Below are positions 9,491-20,355 of a stretch of 64,000 bases of DNA, piece by piece. Under the pieces are notes generated by a model that was not told where the DNA came from, did not search any database, and saw only the letters and a program-made list of their open reading frames with translations. The DNA comes from Procambarus clarkii (taxonomy: Eukaryota > Arthropoda > Malacostraca > Decapoda > Cambaridae), in contig NC_091156.1 of assembly GCF_040958095.1 (NCBI RefSeq), positions 20,752,675 through 20,816,674 on the forward strand. Reading direction: 5' to 3'. How positions within the stretch are numbered: position 1 is the stretch's first letter; each line of letters opens with the position of its first letter. The position numbers were made by a program, and so were the translations under genes.

Positions 9491-11464
9491 TCAGCCTAAA
9501 CAAGAAAAGGACACCAGAAACATGGATGAACCAAAACAATCTGCATGGTAAACAAATCCAAGAAGCGAGAAAATGATATCCCAAATAGAGTAAAGTGCCT
9601 GGTCATGAAGCAGTTCATTTGTTAATGACACTTGTGCACAAAAAGTTGGTCACATGCCTAATTCAGTCATTTTGCAAGAAAGATGAAATCCTTTTCAAGG
9701 GCTTTGGTTGAGAGGGTCCAAGGAGCCACCAAGGCTCGACCAGAAAGATTAGTTTCATTAAATTCAATGTTGCTGGATTTCTGGGAGGGCTCCTGTGGTG
9801 GCTTCTTGATATGTTGCCATGGAGAACAAAACAAAAGGGAAGGGATACACCAGGGGGTAGAGAAGAGTCACAGTTAGGAACTCCCTATTAATGAGAGAAG
9901 TGGCAACAAGATAACCACCCCAAAGTCACAGAAGCCCAGCACAGGCCAAGAACTTTCACATAGGAACAAGCCACCTGAAAACTGTCGGACCACCAAACTC
10001 TGAGAGCCTGAAGACATACTTGAAGGTACCACGGATAGAGCTGCAATCTTACAGACATGATAACACTGTGGATGACTCAAGACAAACAGGCTTGATGACC
10101 CAAACTAGCCAGCTGTCAAGGCAGGCCAGAATTGGAAGTGCAACACTAAAAAGATGAATCAACACCTCATGTCAAAAGACTGAGGAACCAGAAGAAGCCA
10201 AAGTACCCGATCCCAGTCCCCTTGTCAAAACCAGTCTCAGTGGTGTAGTGGTAAGACACTCTCCTGGCATTTAACGAACCATAATTTGGTGGGTCGTAGT
10301 CCCGGGGAACTTAGGATTAAGGGCTTTCCCGAAACGCTACGCATGCTAGTGGCTCTAGAAGAATGTAAGAACTCTTTTACAGTATAAATAAATAAAATAA
10401 ATACAAAATAAGAAAGGAAAAAAATCCCAACTGGCAAGCAAGAATGCCCTGACAAAAATAAGCAAAAACCCAGCCAAAAAAACAGGGATGGCCAAAAGGC
10501 AGCTCACAGCTGCCCACAAGGCTGTGAAAAAAGCAGTCAGAGAAAAACAAAAACCTGGCTGCAGGGCTAGAGACCAAAGCAGGATGAAAACAGACTGGGA
10601 ACCCACTGAGAACAGAAGTAAATCTGAATTGCCAAGCATCTGGCCTACTTACAAAGCCCAAACAGAACTGCTGAGGAAAGGCCAGCCCCAGACCGAAGAA
10701 ACAAAACCAGAGAAGGGAGGTGGAGAGGAGCGAAGACTCTCGCTTCCCTTTTCCCAAGATGAAAGGATATCAACAAATTTGCCCAAGTGTCACAAAGCCA
10801 AAAAAGCTAGACCCAGGCAAGGCTTCCCCCTCCCCCTCCCAACAGAGCATTGTCAAGAGGCAAACCACAAGAAAAAAAAAGAGCACCACTGAAGGTCTAC
10901 CCCAACAAAAAATGGTGAGGACTGAACCCTGGTAAAACTAACCTCGACAATAAAATGCCTCGCAAAGAGGCCACCAAGACCAAACTGCTGTTGAATAAAC
11001 AAGAAAAGCCACGACCATCTAAAAAACAAGTGAGGAAAAGAAAAGGGATGCAAATTAAGGTAAGGAACTACACTGAAATTAAACCTGAGAAAATAGAGCA
11101 CACCAAAAAACCCAGTGGGCCATCAAGAACCAGTACACAACTGCTGGTAGCCAGACCATAGACAGGTAATAAAGGCTCCCACAGAGCCCGGCACCCAAAA
11201 AGGAGCAAGATGAAAAGTCAAACAACATAAGGGAACCAAAAGCTGCCACCTCCCACCCAGGGCAGGGCACCCTAAAAATGGCCTGGGAACTGAAGCAGGG
11301 TGACAACACCCCTAAAAAAGGGATGTCTGGAAGTCAGGACGAGGAATGGAATCCAAAACTTAACAGGAACCTGAACCCCAGAATGAAAACACCCAGAAAG
11401 GGGATGAAACCAGGAAACTTAATGGCACCCAGAAACTTACATATGGAGGAGCACAGAGGAAACA
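9491..11464 (-). mobile_element. DIRS-associated debris, A/C-rich on the plus strand
   Basis: The interval is strongly A+C-rich on the plus strand and continues the composition of the clear minus-strand DIRS interiors elsewhere in the window. Long frames occur on both strands because stop codons are depleted (for example 10377-10757 minus, 10488-10892 plus), but no domain is legible. It lies between module U copies and is cut by SINE-2 and by LINE-A copy 3. I infer a decayed DIRS gag/leader region. Confidence 0.4.
10231..10400 (+). repeat. SINE-2 (tRNA-derived) copy
   Basis: The tRNA-like head has A-box-like AGTGGTGTAGTGGTAAGACAC and B-box-like GTCGTAGTCCCGG. A GTGGCTCTAGAAGAATGTAAG body follows, then an A-rich (ATAAATAAATAAAATAAAT) tail at 10383-10400. 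The head resembles the SINE-2 copy at 26.97 kb (GTGGTGAAGTGGTAACACAC). Confidence 0.65.
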
Positions 11465-12650
11465 AAGAGCAATGGAGTGATAGCACACAAAATGAAGTCA
11501 ACGGGAATAACTGGTAAAGTAGGATGGTGGATACTCAATTTCCTGTCAAACAGAGTAACAGTCAAACAAATAAAATCGAGTCCAAGTGCAGTTAAAAGCA
11601 CTGTACCTCGGAGAACAGTCCTTGCACCACTGCTTTTCCTTATTCTCATATTAGATATAGACAAAAATACAAGTCACAGCTTCATGTTGTCCTTTGCAGA
11701 TGACACAAAGATCAGCATGAAAATTACCACTGTGGAAGACATAGAAAACTATAAGCAGATAATAATAAAGTTTTAGACTGGGCAGCAGAAAATAACATGT
11801 TTAATAGTGATAAATTCCAGGTACTCAGGTGAGGTAAAAATGAGAACCTTAAACCCGATACAGGGTACAAAACACAATCAAATCTACCCATAGTAGGAAA
11901 GCAACATGTTAAGGATTTGGGAATAATGATGTCTGACAACCTAACATTTAGGGAGCATAACCAAGCAAATATTGCGTTAGCCAGAAAAATGATAGGATGG
12001 ATTATGAGAACTTTCAAATCCAGGGATCCCATCACAATGGTTATACTATTCAAATCACTTGTGTTGTCCCGTCTTGAGTACTGCTCAGTACTCACTTCCC
12101 CCTTCAGAGCAGGAGAGATTGCAGAAATAGAGGGAATACAGAGAACATATATGGCATGCATAGATGCAATAAAGCACCTAAATTATTGGGATCGTCTCAA
12201 AGCTCTCCAAATGTACTCACAAGACGAGAGAGATATCAAATAAAATACACGTGGAAAATACTGGAGGAGCAGGTACCAAATCTACACAGTAAAATAACAA
12301 CATACTGGAGTGAACGATATAGAAGAAAATGCAGAATAGAACCAGTGAAGAGCAGGGGTACCATAGACACACGCGGAGAACACTATAAACATCAGAGGTC
12401 CACGGTTGTTCAACATATTCCCAGCGAGCATAAGAAATATTGTCGGAACAAACGTGGACGTTTTCAAGAGAAAACTGGATAGTTTTCTTCAAGAAGTGCA
12501 GGACCAACCGGGCTGTGGTGGGTATGTGGGCTTGCGGGGCCACTCCAAGCAACAGTCTGTTGGACCAAGCTCTCTCGAGTTAAGCCTGGACTCGGGCTGG
12601 GCTTGGGGAGTAGAACAACTCCCAGAACTCTTTCCAGGTACATTCCAGAA
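11465..12650 (+). mobile_element. LINE-A copy 3, truncated RT palm to 3' end
   Basis: Opens at GTGATAGCACACAAAATGAAG (about 11478) within the palm. It has the catalytic FADD box (LSFADDTKISM, about 11690-11720), then MSDNLTFREHNQAN, MIGWIMRTFKSRDPI, SRLEYCSVLTSPFRAG, IKHLNYWDRLKALQMYS and the GPQLFNI/SIRNIVGT C-terminal blocks. Frameshifts at about 11770, 11830 and 12225 inactivate it. It is inserted in DIRS debris. Confidence 0.85.
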
Positions 12651-13375
12651 GGGGGTAGTGCATTCCAGAACCTGCCCTATGCTTCTCCCTTGGCTTTGGA
12701 AGTTCTAAAAATGAAGCCTCCTGAAGCAGAGCTATGAACTACACCAGACAGTGTACATAAAAGCATCTTCCCTGAGACATATAAATTGAACCTGAAAGTA
12801 CACCATCCAGAGAAGCTGAAGACAACAGAACATCAGCTCGACTATCCTCCCTATCGAACATGGAAGGGGCAGACCCCCAGGTGGCTTCCTGAAGCTGCTA
12901 TCGCCATCCAAAATGCCATCTCCGATGTAAGTGTCGTCTACGAGCTGTTATCAGTCAAATTTCTCTGGCCTATCAGGGACCCAGAGCCAGAACCTGGCCC
13001 CCTTACAGAGGCACAGGGAACTATGGCACTTATTCATTTATGCTACGGCCGAGAAAAGCACCCAGAAAGTCACCAAGACAAAATAAATCACAGCTGACTG
13101 CCTCAGAGACCTGCAGACATGAAAACGGCCATAAAACTCTCCAAACCATATAAACAAACAATAAAATTGTTTATAAGCTAGCACGTGCTTGTTTGCCCCA
13201 CTATTTAGGAGGGAGGAGGGGGGCAGGCCACAGCTCACAGGTTGCTTCACCATCAGTTCGATGAATGATGTAAGAAACCCAACTCTCTGAGGTAGGATGT
13301 CAGGGAGCTACCAGGGTTCACCCAAAAATTTTCATTTCATAGCATTCGATGCTGGTTTTAAATAGGCAGAATCGG
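12651..13375 (-). repeat. Module U, reverse, long variant
   Basis: Contains GAGCCAGAACCTGGCCCCCT and AGGCACAGGGAACTATGGCAC (12975-13030), then TCAGAGACCTGCAGACATGA and AACAAACAATAAAATTGTTT. It closes with TTTCATTTCATAGCATTCGA and TGCTGGTTTTAAATAGGC (13333-13370), the edge signature of module U. A second variant relative to the 39-63 kb copies. Confidence 0.5.
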
Positions 13376-13756
13376 CGGCACAAATGGTGTAGAGCAAGCC
13401 GTCACCTGACAACAGGCAAGGCACCCCTGGCTGAACCTATGAACCTCAATGACCCCTCTGGAGGCCAACCAACCCAGTCCCCATCAGGAAAGGAGGAACC
13501 AGCAGCAAATGAAGAAAAGGCCCAGCTGAGCGAAAGGCCAAGATCCGGAACCCGAAGGCCTTAAGAGCCAGAGGAAGGAAGAAACATTGACAATCCACCC
13601 AATGGAAAGGAGACAGAAATGGGATAGACCAGTGGCAAGGACGTTGGACACTCCTAGAACATGATCGGCATGGAGAGTGAAACCCTAAGAACCCAGAAGA
13701 AGAGCTACATGCAGCATCCAGCTCCAAAGAGACAGGGACTGAACTGAAAGTCGACA
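13376..13756 (-). mobile_element. DIRS RNase H-region fragment
   Basis: The minus-strand frame 13757-13446 (SVPVSLELDAACSSSSGFLG, then after a shift PCHWSIPFLSPFHWVDCQ) corresponds to the DIRS RNase H region at 44.15-44.4 kb, which ends FVPLSTEWKVDAYSF. Orientation and position continue the DIRS copy beyond the inserted repeat at 13.76-13.91 kb. Confidence 0.5.
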
Positions 13757-13908
13757 AACACCTCTAAAGAATACCTGATTAACCAGGCTGCGATTCATAT
13801 GACAGGCTGCAAGCAGCCGCATCCAACAGCCTGGTTAACCAGATGACCAACCAGACCGCGGGGCCATTGATCCCCGGAAGCTACACAAGGTAGGTAACCC
13901 TCTAGGTT
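13757..13908 (+). repeat. Inserted repeat with LINE-A-like tail blocks
   Basis: The segment CTGATTAACCAGGCTGCGAT ... CAACAGCCTGGTTAACCAGA ... GCGGGGCCATTGATCCCCGG interrupts the DIRS frame. CAACAGCCTGGT and ACCAG blocks echo the LINE-A 3' end, and CATTGATCCCCGG resembles SINE tail sequences. It is probably a LINE-tail-derived short element. The exact family is unresolved. Confidence 0.5.
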
Positions 13909-15640
13909 GAGAAAATGATCCACAGGAAAACAGTCTGAATGGAGTCAGATGACAGGGCCTGGAAGCACCTGAATTCACCACAGTGCAAACTCCAACACCA
14001 TACTGTGCACGCAGTCATGGGAGGGAGACCAGTGCCCCGGACCAGTCTGATGATCCCTGGTGACAGCCCCAGCTGAGAGTTGAGGCATTAGTAAAGATGT
14101 TGAAAGCGGGCGGAGGGAAGTGCCAGGGGACTGAACCCCAAAAAGCCCGAAGAGGAGGGCCAGTGATACAGAAGCCGACACAAGGCCAATGGAGTCCGCA
14201 CCCAGTGGCCACAGCAGCAGCAAAAAGAGGGTGCTCCAGAAGAACCAGAACACCCCCAAAGTCAAACCCTGTCCAGGAAATACACAATGAGGGTAAAGTG
14301 GAGGCTCCTACACAGTTGCCTGAGCGACCGCCAAGACGCTGCAGCCGAGACAAGGCTGTAGGAGGCAGGGAGAGCGACATCGACCAAGTCCCAAACAAGG
14401 CCCAACCAAGTCTTAACCCAGGCCATAACCAATTGGGACTTCTGCCAAACCACCTGGCGAGCTGGAAATGGACCAGAACCCTGGCTAGCAGACATGCGAA
14501 GTGGCTGGGAGCCCAGACTAACCAGTCATCCAGATAGGCCAAAACCAAAACACCCAAGAGGCAAAGATGGACCACCACAAGCTGAGCCAAGCTCGTGAAA
14601 ACACTCCGAGCCAGATTGAGGCCAAACAGCAAGACCCAGAATGAGTAGGTGAAGGTGATGCCTCATAACCAAACCCTAAACCTCTGATGTAAAGGAATGT
14701 GCCAGAAAGTGTCCCAGAGGTTCAGAGATGCCATTGAATCACACAGCTTAAGAGCAAGATAGACCTGGGACAGAGTGGTCATCTGGAAAGAGAGGTAAGG
14801 AATAAACTGGATCAATTGTGAAAAAATGCAAAGGAACCAGAGATCTAGAGAACCCTGTTTTGGAACCGGGAAAGGCGGGAACTTGCTAAAAAGAAGTGGA
14901 TGTCGACCATGCCCAAAGTCACCCAACTAGAGAAACCCAACAGAGACAAGGAGAGGAAGCCCACCTGTACAGACCCGAGCCCCCAAAAGGAGGTGGGACC
15001 AACCAACTCCACCGAAGGCCAACAAAAGTGACCCGAAAAAGTCCACCAAATGTAGGAGCAGGTGCTGGCAAACTGGGCTACCCAACCCCCACCACCCCAT
15101 CAATGGTGCAAACCACAAAAGGGCCTGCGTGAAACCTGAGACGTCGCCGCGAGCATGGCACTGACGAGACATAGACAAAGCAGTCACGTAAATCGCTTGC
15201 AAACCAGCCACTGGCGCCACTGATAGCCTACCCCATCCAATGCCAGGTGCAGCCCCTGCCTGCCCAGACTGCCTTGATAAATGAGAACTACCCTGCCTAG
15301 TACAAAGAAGGTCCTGAATAGGATGACAAGATGTAAGGGGAGGACAAAAACTGAGCTCTGCATCCTCCAGGAAGAGTGGAGAAAAGGGCGAGGCAGAAAG
15401 AAGGGTGAGGACCAAGGCCGAATCTAAAGAAAAAGCTGGCACATCCTGCCAACATGTGAGATGCGCAGAGAAGAATGTGACCAACGCATCCCACAGAAGA
15501 GGAGCATACAACTGAGGGAGAGCCGGCACCAATGCCATGGCCGAGGTATAAAACCCCTGCAAGATATCTAGCCAGTGGCTATCGCTGTGTGCTGAAGTGC
15601 CAACTGCATGGAATCAAGTGTGCCCCCACCTGCCAAGGCT
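13909..15640 (-). mobile_element. DIRS-type retrotransposon, gag end to RT
   Basis: Read on the minus strand: a gag-like end (LPQLYAPLLWDALVTFF, about 15520) precedes an RT palm A relic (SLNLWDTFWHIPLHQRFRVW, about 14725). RT motif C follows, LAYLDDWLVWAPS (about 14520-14560), then the connection region (GLRLGWALFGTW and LSLPP). DIRS RTs carry YLDD followed by a WLVW context. Motif A normally reads LDLKDAYWH; here the first aspartate is replaced (NLWD), and stops and shifts interrupt the rest. An inactive copy. Confidence 0.75.
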
Positions 15641-16330
15641 CTCCAACCAGGGGAAAGACTGAAGCCTAACACATCAGACTAAACCCCAAGGTGAGGGGCA
15701 CCACAAGTGAGGTGAACCTCTAAAAGATTGTCCCCCAAACATTCAAGGGAAGAAAGCCCTGGCAGCACAATGGCAGCACTAGGTAGCACCCAGGGAAGGG
15801 AGCCCTGAACACATGCAGCTCCAAGTGCTCAAAATCTCCAGGCCTGTGCACACAAAAGTGCAAGGAACAACTGCCAAGGCAAAAGACACCCAAGAAAAAA
15901 AACACTGGGGCCAGAGCAACAGTGGCAGACCCAACACTGGTACACATCAGAGGAGAACTGACAGTGGAGAGGCCTATGAACAGTGGCCTGCCCTCTCCTT
16001 TCCCCAAATGAGGGGAAGGGTTTGGCAAACGAACAGGCACTGGTTTATAAAATTTTCATTTTTTGTTTACGTAATTTGGGGCGTTCTTTGGCCATTTTCA
16101 AGTATGCAGGTCTTAGAGTCGGTTAGCTGTGGTTTGTTTTATCTTGCTGAAGTCTGGGTGCTTTCTCAGTTGTAGCATAAATTAATAAATGCCACAGCTT
16201 CCTGTGCCTCTGTTAGGTGGCCACATTCTGGCTTAGGGTCGCCGGTAGGCCAGAGAACTCCACGACTGATGACACCTACATTGGAGATGGTAGCTTCAGG
16301 GAGTGACAAGGGGTTCCCCTCCCCCTGGAA
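15641..16330 (-). mobile_element. DIRS leader plus module U edge
   Basis: Upstream (minus-strand sense) of the gag-like end. The part at 16040-16330 carries module U blocks in forward orientation: GCCACAGCTTCCTGTGCCTC, GTGGCCACATTCTGGCTTAG and GGTAGCTTCAGGGAGTGACA. The interior 15650-16035 has no legible domain. Confidence 0.45.
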
Positions 16331-17640
16331 ATTCAAGTCAAGGGCAGACTCTGGCAAGAAGGACACTAAATCACCAAATACACACCACATCAGGCAGGGG
16401 AGGAAGGAAGGTGAGGGATGGAGGAAAGAACTTGGGAACCCCCACTACTCCAAAGATGGAGACCCCACCTTCCAGGGTGGGAGCCGATTCAGTAACAGAG
16501 ATGCTATGATGGCAAATGTAGCAGGTCCCAGGGTAACTTTGATAATTCGCCCACAGGTGGTTCAGCAGTACATAAGTAGTAAAGAATGGCCATTAGAACA
16601 CAAGAGGATCAATGACCATCTATCCTGGAAACACACACCCAGTGCAGGCAGAATTGAATGTCTGATTCATAAAGAAAGAAGCAAAAATAACTATTTAGGG
16701 CTTACTGAAGAATAGAACAAGCAGGAAATGCCGGGCACGGGCTGTTCACCAAATGCAAACACGAAAACAGCCTATAGGCGCAGGTGGCTTTCAGGTGTGT
16801 AATCGGTGTGCTACATAACAAGCATGCAGCACCTTGATCCTTAAATGAAAAAACCCAAGATGGCCCCAATTCACAAAGCCTCACAGATAAGTCAAAGATT
16901 CATGCACTGCTAAGGGTGAGGCACCATCATGCCACCATAGGACACCAGTCTCTTAGGGACAGGTATCCAAACCCACAAGGCAACTCTAACTGGGGAAGGG
17001 CAACAACAGTGAACATTCTTGGCACATGCAGTTTGAGGTGAACAATTAATGTCTCGCACAAGAAGTGAGGCATAAATAACATGCATCGTGGGGGAAATAC
17101 AAAAATACATAACAAATGCACTAGAAATGGCCCCTGTGGAACAGAACAGTGTCCAGGATGACCAAAACATGTCAGAAAACTGGGACTTGAAGAGATGGTG
17201 GAATGAGAAACATAACCAGAACAGATTTTTTTGCATGCCAGAAAAATGACTGAGGCTTAAAGTTGTGGAATTTACATGCATGCCACTGGGTGACCACATT
17301 TGTAGCATGTGTAATTAACCCTTGAATAGGGACTTCAGAAAAATGGTCATACCTGCCTATATGGAAAAAAAAATTCTGATAAATAATTTTTCATTTATAA
17401 ATTTATTAATTTGTATGCAAAATGTAAAAAAAAATGAATATTTACATTTTTACTGGGTGGAGGCACTCTGAAAGGTTGTGCGTTGTCTATGTGGTCTAGC
17501 ATCTGTCAACATGGTGCCAAATTTGCTGCCACTCAGATATTAGAGACAGGGCTCCTGTGTTCTCAGTTGTTTCATTTATTTATTATCACTTATTTTTCTT
17601 TATTTACAAGAGTGTGTTGAATAACTTGATAAATCACATA
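16331..17640. other. Unresolved, probably old repeat sequence
   Basis: Open frames at 16269-16715 (+) and 17308-16910 (-) show no recognisable motif. 17300-17460 is AT-rich with an ATTTATAAATTTATTAATTT-type run and A-rich tracts. No splice-bounded exon was found. Confidence 0.3.
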
Positions 17641-17705
17641 ATTCACATAATGCATGATAATGTTTCAATTGCTGATTGGGTTTACTGAGTGTCCTTCATT
17701 ACAAC

Positions 17706-17727
17706 CAGAGAGAGAGAGAGAGAGAGA
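17706..17727. repeat. (AG)n microsatellite
   Basis: An uninterrupted GA dinucleotide run of about 10-11 units directly upstream of the LINE-B 5' truncation point. Confidence 0.9.
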
Positions 17728-17734
17728 ATGGTGT

Positions 17735-19040
17735 ACTTCATTACAACAAAGTGTAATAGTCAAAATATTGGAAAAAATAATAAAAACTAAACATCAGGTA
17801 GAACATCTGGAGAAAAATTATATAATAAGACAAACAGTATGGTTTTTATACAGGAAGATCTGGTGTAACAAATCTACTTTTTTTTACTTAGTTATTATAG
17901 AGCTACAGAGATTCTACAGGAAAGAGATGGTTGAGTTGACTGTGTCTATCTGGACCTAAAAAAAAAGGCATTTGATAGTCCCTCACAAGAGGCTGTTCTG
18001 GAAATGGGAACATGCTGGAGGGGTGCCAGGGGAAACTTCTGACATGGATGAATTTTGTTTTGACTGACAGACAGATGATGGCAGTAATCAGAGACAGTGT
18101 ATCTGACTGGAGGAGTGTTACTAGTGGAGTACCACAGGGTTTGGTTCTTGCACTAGTAATGTTCATAGTCTACATAAATAATCTACTAGAAGGTATACGG
18201 AATTATATGAACATGTTTGCAGATGATGCTGAGGAAGATAGGAGATGCAGATGATTGTAATGCCCTTTAAATTGATCTAGATAAAATAAGTGCTTGGGGC
18301 ATCATGTAGCTAAAGAAATTCAATGTGAATAAATGCCATGTTATGGAATGTGGAATCAGAGAAAATAGACCACACACAACTTACAAATTACCTGTATGTG
18401 GAAGGGAATTAAAGATCTAATAAAGAATGAGATCGGTTTTGGATAGTAAACTGTCACCAGAGATAAAGAACATTGCGAGAGGAGCGTATGCATCACTTTC
18501 CAACTTCAGATTTCCTTTTTAATAACATGGATGGTGAAATACTAAAGAAACTGTTCATGAGTTTTGAGAGACCAAAATTGGAATATGCAATAGTTGTATG
18601 GTGCCCATATCTCAAGAAGCACATAAATAAAGTGGAAAAGGTGCAAAGGCATGCTACAAAATTGTTTCTGGAACTGAAAGACGAGTTAAGGAGAGGCTTT
18701 AAATATGCCAAAACTAGAAGATAGAAGAAAAAGGGGTGATATGATCGCCATTTACAAAATATTAACAGGAATCAACCAATTTGACAAAGAAGAATTCCTG
18801 AAACAAATAACTTCACGAACAAGAGGACACAGATTCAAGCTAAGGAAACAAAGGTGCTGAAAAAAATATTAAAAAGTTTTCTTTTACAAAGAGTGATAGG
18901 CAGTGGGAACAAGCTCAGATAGAAGGTGGTGGAGGCCAAGACCATCAATAGTTTCAAAGCTTTATATGACAGAATGCTGGGAAGACAGGATACCATGAGC
19001 ATAGCTCTCATCCTGTAACTACACTTAGATAATTACTAAG
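17735..19040 (+). mobile_element. LINE-B copy, truncated RT to 3' end
   Basis: Begins GTGTAATAGTCAAAATATTGG, identical to LINE-B at 33.34 kb. Recognisable blocks are SGVPQGLVLALVMFIVYINN (palm B), MNMFADDAEE (catalytic FADD, about 18215), FNVNKCHVMECGI, PKLEYAIVVWCPYLKKHINK and an RTRGHRFKLRKQ-like block. It ends at TAACTACACTTAGATAATTAC. Palm B lacks the usual APVMF proline (ALVMF). Stops and shifts are present throughout. Confidence 0.85.
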
Positions 19041-19049
19041 GAATACACA

Positions 19050-19560
19050 GGGAAGGTAACCCTGAGCATCTGCAGCTTCAAGCACTCTTAAACTCATGGC
19101 TCATGCTGCACAAAGTAGACAGGAACAGCCACAAAGGCAAAGACACCACTTACCTTAAAACTGATGGTTGTACAGCTGGTTGTGTCGGCTGTCTCCTCCT
19201 TCCTTTCTCCAAACGAGGGGGAAGAAGGGGCAAATGAGTGTGTGCTAGTTTCGAGAACTTTTAATCATTTATTTACATTGTTGGGGAGTTCTTTTGGTGG
19301 TTCTTGAGGCTGAGGTCTTATCTGAAGCCAACAACGTTTGTTTTGTTTCACTGACTTTCTGGATGCCTTCCTTGGTGGTGGCAAACATAAATAAATTTCT
19401 AAACATTTTGTCTTAAGAGCCACCACTCCCTGTGCCTCTGTGAGGAGGCTAGGTTCTGGCTTGTGGTTCCCAGTAGGCCAATAGAACTTTGCGACTGATG
19501 GTACCTGGTAGTATTGGACACTTATTAGGAAGTCACAAGGGGCTTCCCTCAGAAAAAAAA
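19050..19560 (+). repeat. Module U copy with DIRS leader
   Basis: Forward module U blocks: CCACTCCCTGTGCCTCTGTG, AGGCTAGGTTCTGGCTTGTG, GTTCCCAGTAGGCCAATAGA, and AAGTCACAAGGGGCTTCCCT near 19550. The upstream part (19050-19250) shows the AACACCCAGGGAAGG-like DIRS leader seen near 15.79 and 50.67 kb. Confidence 0.55.
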
Positions 19561-19564
19561 ATGA

Positions 19565-20225
19565 AGTTGATCGAGTTTACTGGATGGGTGATGCCTTTCA
19601 GACAAAAGATATAATTCATCTGTGAATTATTTCCTAAAGTGTGGGTGTGGACATTAGTTTGGGTAGAAGATTGCATGAGCAAGGATGGACACACAAGATA
19701 TGCCTAGAACATTTCTTCCATTTACAGTTAAATTTACCAAGGTCAGAATTTTTTAGGTCCCATAGTTCACATCCTTCAAAGCTTAGACATTGTTAAATGA
19801 CTTTTAGCTAGGTATGAAGATAACCAAATTCACTAATGATGACATTTGTATTGACCTTCAGGTCTCTAAGAAAATTGGAACAATTTACAAGTGGGTCCTT
19901 CGAGGATATTTCTGCCTAGTAATTTGAGATTGGGATTTCAATAAGACAAGCCCTGTGAGTTAAAAGCAACAACAACACATTTGGCAGGATTGAACATTAG
20001 GTTGTACAGTATATGTGAAAGTATCTGTGGTTGGTGCAGGTAAAACTAGGTCATCATCGTAACAGAAAACATTGGCCTTAGTACTGCATATGCAACAGCC
20101 AACTCTACTGGCTCTTAACTATTTTTACAATGGATCAAGATAGATAGCAAACAAAATTAGACTAAGAACAGCACCTTGTTAGACTTCATTTTTTTTTACA
20201 GAGACATTTTCAGAGAGGACATTAC
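19565..20225 (-). mobile_element. LINE RT fragment (working label LINE-F)
   Basis: Minus-strand translation contains NVFCYDDDLVLPAPTTDT at about 20030-20085. This is the RT palm C box in the form YDDD (canonical YADD), flanked downstream by NLMFNPAKCVVVAF and NPNLKLLGRNI. The order FCYADDLVL ... N..KC ... LLGR is typical of LINE reverse transcriptases. Stops and shifts make it inactive. It is antisense to the host gene, inside its predicted last intron. Confidence 0.7.
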
Positions 20226-20333
20226 TTCATTTCACAGCTAATTTGCATACAAGTCAGAGTATATATTCAGCATATAGTATACTGTGTATATATATATTTG
20301 TTGTAAAATAATTGTTCCTTGTTTTGTTTGCAG

Positions 20334-20355
20334 CTCAGTTGACATTCCATTTTAA
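20334..20355 (+). CDS. TMEM47: Predicted terminal mini-exon of the TMEM47-like gene
   Basis: A strong pyrimidine-rich acceptor (TTGTTTTGTTTGCAG) is followed by seven codons and a TAA (20353-20355). The donor at 8677/8678 leaves AG of a split codon. Joining gives AGC, so the tail reads DSSSVDIPF-stop. The fit of phase, acceptor and immediate stop, plus the repeat-free 4 kb that follows, supports a terminal exon with a long 3' UTR. The end I-P-F fits a class II PDZ-ligand pattern (hydrophobic-x-hydrophobic), which is inference only. The exon is short enough that chance cannot be excluded. Confidence 0.5.

Larger units (their letters stand above)
8678..20333 (+). other. Predicted 11.7-kb intron, TE-rich
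   Basis: This intron is predicted from the donor at 8678 and a strong acceptor TTGTTTTGTTTGCAG ending at 20333. It carries the DIRS, LINE-A, LINE-B and LINE-F pieces listed below. 8690-9080 is plain AT-rich sequence with nothing recognised. It is real only if the terminal exon at 20334 is real. Confidence 0.5.
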
